Both the position numbers and the translations under genes were made by a program. 64,000 nt of DNA, taken from assembly GCA_002428965.1 (NCBI GenBank), contig DIYI01000015.1, positions 92,766 through 156,765 on the forward strand, given 5' to 3'. The first letter of the stretch is position 1. Each line of letters opens with the position of its first letter. Of the stretch, positions 61,484 through 64,000 are shown piece by piece. Below the pieces are notes generated by a model. The model saw only the letters and a list, made by a program, of their open reading frames with translations, was not told the origin of the DNA and did no database searches. This DNA is from Jejuia sp. UBA6058. GTDB taxonomy: Bacteria > Bacteroidota > Bacteroidia > Flavobacteriales > Flavobacteriaceae.

Positions 61484-63490
61484 ATGCAAAAACTACTCAT
61501 ATTTTTTGTTGTGTTTCTTGGTATTTCTTGCGTTTTTGCTCAAGATAGGCCTGTGAAAGGAGGGTTGATTAAATCTTCTGATACAACTCAGGTTCAACCT
61601 GTAATTGATAGTGATTTAATTAAAAGTGAAGAAAAAGAGGTTTCTCTTCTTGATCGTGTGTTAAAGGACGATTCAAAAGACAAAAAAGCAAACATAAAAG
61701 ATTACCTTATTATATCTCATAAGAATGATACTACCTATGTAGATACCACATTAACCATCCATAAAGATTATAAATTCAACTATTTAAGAAGGGATAACTT
61801 TGGTTTAATGCCGTTTTCTAATTTAGGTCAAACCTACAATAGCCTAACTTATAATTTTCAAAATACTGATTTGTTGCCAAGTTTTGGGGCTCGAGCACGT
61901 CACTTTAATTATATGGAAATTGAAGACACCTATTATTACAGGGTACCTACACCTTTTACCGAACTTTTCTATAAAACAGCGTTCGAGCAGGGACAGTTAG
62001 CTGATTCTTTTTTTACGGTAAATACCTCGCCTCAATTTAATTTTTCTATTGCATATAAAGGTTTAAGGTCTTTGGGGCAATATCAGCATATTGTTACAAG
62101 TACTGGTAATTTTAGAGTTACGGCTAATTATAGTTCAAAAAACCACCGTTATAATGCAAGAGGGCATATCGTAATGCAAGATTTATTGAATGAAGAAAAT
62201 GGCGGTCTTCAAGATGATGATGTACCTCGCTTTCGATCAGGAGAGGCAGAGTTTTTAGATAGAGCTATATTTGACCCTAATTTCGAAAATGCCGAAAGCG
62301 TGTTAAAAGGAAAGCGTTTTCATTTAGAGCAACAATATCAACTTGTTAGAAAAGATTCTGCTTCAAGTCATGAGTTGAGTTTTAAACACATTATTTCATT
62401 TGAAGATAAGTCATTTCAATTTGATCAAGATAGTCAAAGTGTACTTTTTGGAGATGCGTTTAGCAATTCAGGATTAAGAGATCGCGTAACTTTAGAAAGG
62501 TTGTATAACCAAGTGGAAGCAAACTACTCCAATAAGCTAATAGGGAATATTTCTTTGAATATTAACAATACAGACTATAACTATGGATATAATAAATTAG
62601 TTTTATTAAATAGTAATACTATCATAAATAGAATAAAAGGAAATGTAACTGCTCTTGGAGGTGCATATCAAAAAGTATATAAAGGTTTTAATTTAAATGG
62701 AGAAGCAGGTCTAAATATAGTGGGAGACTTTACCGGTAATTACATAAAAGGCGAAGCGTCCTACAGTTTAGCCAATGATATTTTAGCGAAAGCAACCATA
62801 AGCCACAGTTCAAAAGCGCCAAACTTTAATGTGCTACTTTATCAAAGTGATTACCAAGATTATAATTGGCAAAACAATTTTGGTAATACCGAGAGTCAAC
62901 AACTTGCATTTCAAATAAACTACAAAAAGTTGGCAAAGGTAACGGTAGATTATTCTACAATTTCAGATTACATCTATTTCAAGCAAGACGCAAATATTAC
63001 TACCTCGCAGTCTATAAAAGCATTTCAAAATAATGCAACCATTAATTATTTGCGTGCAAAACTAGAAAACGAAATAACCGTTGGTAAATTTGCGTTAAAC
63101 AATACGGTATTGTATCAAAATGTGCAAGATGATAACAGTGTCTTAAACGTGCCCGAAATCACTACACGAAACACCTTTTATTTTAGCTCACATTTATTTA
63201 AAAAGGCTATGTTTCTGCAAACAGGAGTAACGTTAAATTACTTTACCAAGTATTTCATGAATGCTTACAATCCTATTCTTGCAGAATTTTATGTGCAAAA
63301 CGAAACCGAAATAGGAGACTTTCCAAGACTAGATTTTTTCCTCAATGCCAAAATTCGTCAAACTCGAATTTTCTTCAAGGCCGAACATTTCAATTCGGCA
63401 TTTACAGGTTACGATTATTTTTCGGCTCCAAATTACCCGTATCGTGATTTTACCGTACGTTTTGGTTTAGTCTGGAATTTCTTTATGTAG
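61484..63490 (+). CDS. putative outer-membrane porin (Porin_10-type)
   Basis: A 668-residue protein with a signal peptide (cleaved near VFAQ), a low-complexity linker (about 20-85), and a long barrel domain with alternating strands. It shows the pattern of Bacteroidota putative porins: 'DNFGLMPFSNLGQTYNSLTYNF', 'SFGARARHFNYMEIEDTYYYRVPTP' and 'ELFYKTAFEQGQLADSFFTVNTSPQFNFSIAYKGLRSLGQYQ', all split over strands, ending in VWNFFM. The family is assigned from this signature. It has its own promoter and is followed 11 bases later by a repeat element. The transported substrate is unknown. Confidence 0.85.
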   Translation: MQKLLIFFVVFLGISCVFAQDRPVKGGLIKSSDTTQVQPVIDSDLIKSEEKEVSLLDRVLKDDSKDKKANIKDYLIISHKNDTTYVDTTLTIHKDYKFNYLRRDNFGLMPFSNLGQTYNSLTYNFQNTDLLPSFGARARHFNYMEIEDTYYYRVPTPFTELFYKTAFEQGQLADSFFTVNTSPQFNFSIAYKGLRSLGQYQHIVTSTGNFRVTANYSSKNHRYNARGHIVMQDLLNEENGGLQDDDVPRFRSGEAEFLDRAIFDPNFENAESVLKGKRFHLEQQYQLVRKDSASSHELSFKHIISFEDKSFQFDQDSQSVLFGDAFSNSGLRDRVTLERLYNQVEANYSNKLIGNISLNINNTDYNYGYNKLVLLNSNTIINRIKGNVTALGGAYQKVYKGFNLNGEAGLNIVGDFTGNYIKGEASYSLANDILAKATISHSSKAPNFNVLLYQSDYQDYNWQNNFGNTESQQLAFQINYKKLAKVTVDYSTISDYIYFKQDANITTSQSIKAFQNNATINYLRAKLENEITVGKFALNNTVLYQNVQDDNSVLNVPEITTRNTFYFSSHLFKKAMFLQTGVTLNYFTKYFMNAYNPILAEFYVQNETEIGDFPRLDFFLNAKIRQTRIFFKAEHFNSAFTGYDYFSAPNYPYRDFTVRFGLVWNFFM

Positions 63491-63501
63491 CATAAGAAGT
63501 T

Positions 63502-63622
63502 GGGCGTTCCCCTCGATAAAACTTTAGGGCCTTCTATGAAACTTCCATTCTTTCCGCTATATCTTTTTCTCGTGCCTCCAAAAAGGATGCCGCTGCAATC
63601 CCTAACGCTAGGGTATTTGCCA
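63502..63622 (+). repeat. intergenic repeat element, copy 3
   Basis: It begins GGGCGTTCCCC, contains TTTCCGCTATATCTTTTT (63552-63569) and the core GGATGCCGCTGCAATCCC (63585-63602), and ends TAGGGTATTTGCC. It starts 11 bases past the porin stop. Order and orientation of parts match copy 2 without the extra GC-rich arms. Confidence 0.85.
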
Positions 63623-63877
63623 AATTCGTTTTCCGATTCCAAGTTATTTTTTTTTGGTAAATTATCTTCCTTCACTATAAAAACTGCAAAAGGATAAGAA
63701 AGACATTTATAAATAGGTCGAGTCCTTTTAGCCAGTTCGCAGAACTGCTTTTTGAAATGTAGCATATAAAGAATAAATTGTTAAGAAATTCCGAAGCCTT
63801 GGAGGAATTTTAGATTTAATCTTTGGTTTTCTTCTCGAAAGCAGAAGAAAAATGCCTTATTTCAATATGATTTTTTG

Positions 63878-63905
63878 CTTCATTTTGCATCAGGGCAAAA
63901 TGAAG
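63878..63905. repeat. perfect 11-bp inverted repeat
   Basis: CTTCATTTTGC and GCAAAATGAAG flank a 6-base loop. Read on the minus strand it is followed by CAAAAAATCATATTG. The motif looks familiar from other Flavobacteriaceae intergenic DNA, but this is memory only. It does not end in a U run. Confidence 0.5.
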
Positions 63906-64000
63906 GTAGACAAAGAATCGTAATATATTGTAGTTCCTGAATTTATGATTTAAAAAAATAGGTCTGTAACTTTCAGTAAATAAGCGTCTTAAATCTGTGG

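Larger units (their letters stand above)
63491..64000 (+). other. 510-base intergenic region with repeat copy 3 and an 11-bp hairpin
   Basis: No gene is visible to the window end. It holds repeat copy 3 (63502-63622) and an inverted repeat (63878-63905). Confidence 0.6.

Noticed and set aside
63500..63697. 65-residue frame on the plus strand
   Set aside because: It runs through repeat copy 3, so its sequence is explained by the repeat.
1..64000. CRISPR arrays, transposases, integrases, tRNA or rRNA genes
   Set aside because: I looked on both strands and saw no direct-repeat array, no transposase or integrase protein, and no RNA gene signature.

Overview
The window comes from a member of the Bacteroidota, most likely a marine Flavobacteriaceae bacterium. 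Supporting signs are AT-rich DNA, two SusC/SusD pairs, Bacteroidota-type promoters (TAnnTTTG near -7, often TTTG or TTG near -33), few Shine-Dalgarno sites, the type IX secretion component PorT/SprT, a lipidated TamA-like assembly factor (TamL), a secreted enzyme with a type IX sorting tail, a short primary sigma factor, and a GH16 enzyme that strongly resembles marine beta-agarases. I saw no rRNA, tRNA, insertion sequence, prophage or CRISPR array.

Layout. 1-3.5 kb: the 3' part of an MtfA-like metallopeptidase cut by the window edge, a CBS protein, Rpe, a BLUF photoreceptor and the primary sigma factor. 3.6-16.6 kb (minus strand): cytochrome c lipoprotein, FG-GAP/VCBS lipoprotein, then susC-susD-susC-susD and a DUF1735 lipoprotein, closed by a terminator. 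No carbohydrate-active enzyme lies in this locus. A TPR lipoprotein is divergent from it. 18.6-25.7 kb: an HTH regulator, a membrane-bound AraC regulator and a tightly packed cluster of a secreted protein, a CPBP membrane protein, two extended SDRs, one classical SDR and a small secreted protein; its product is unknown. 26.2-33 kb: housekeeping genes pnp, rpsO, a PAS histidine kinase, accD and fbaA. 33-42.5 kb: tamL, a TrmH-type methyltransferase, porT/sprT, ubiE, trkA-trkH and three small membrane proteins. 42.6-50 kb: aminotransferase, fatty acid desaturase, rsmG, two paralogous TPR proteins, an ECF sigma factor with a YciI-like partner, and a Nudix hydrolase. 50-64 kb: repeat-bearing intergenic DNA, a frameshifted secreted protein gene, GNAT, DUF481, a TlpA-like thioredoxin, a beta-agarase, a nucleoid-associated protein, a propeller lipoprotein, rnhB and a porin.

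How they work together. The SusCD pairs import oligosaccharides or peptides across the outer membrane. The agarase is probably exported by the type IX machine to which PorT belongs, and TamL contributes to outer-membrane assembly. Most remaining genes are core metabolism and translation.

The best leads for something undescribed are an intergenic repeat present three times in the same orientation, a perfect 21-bp hairpin at 50.6 kb, a candidate small RNA at 58.1-58.25 kb, the SDR/CPBP cluster, the enzyme-less SusCD locus with its cytochrome, and a homopolymer frameshift at 51.76 kb.
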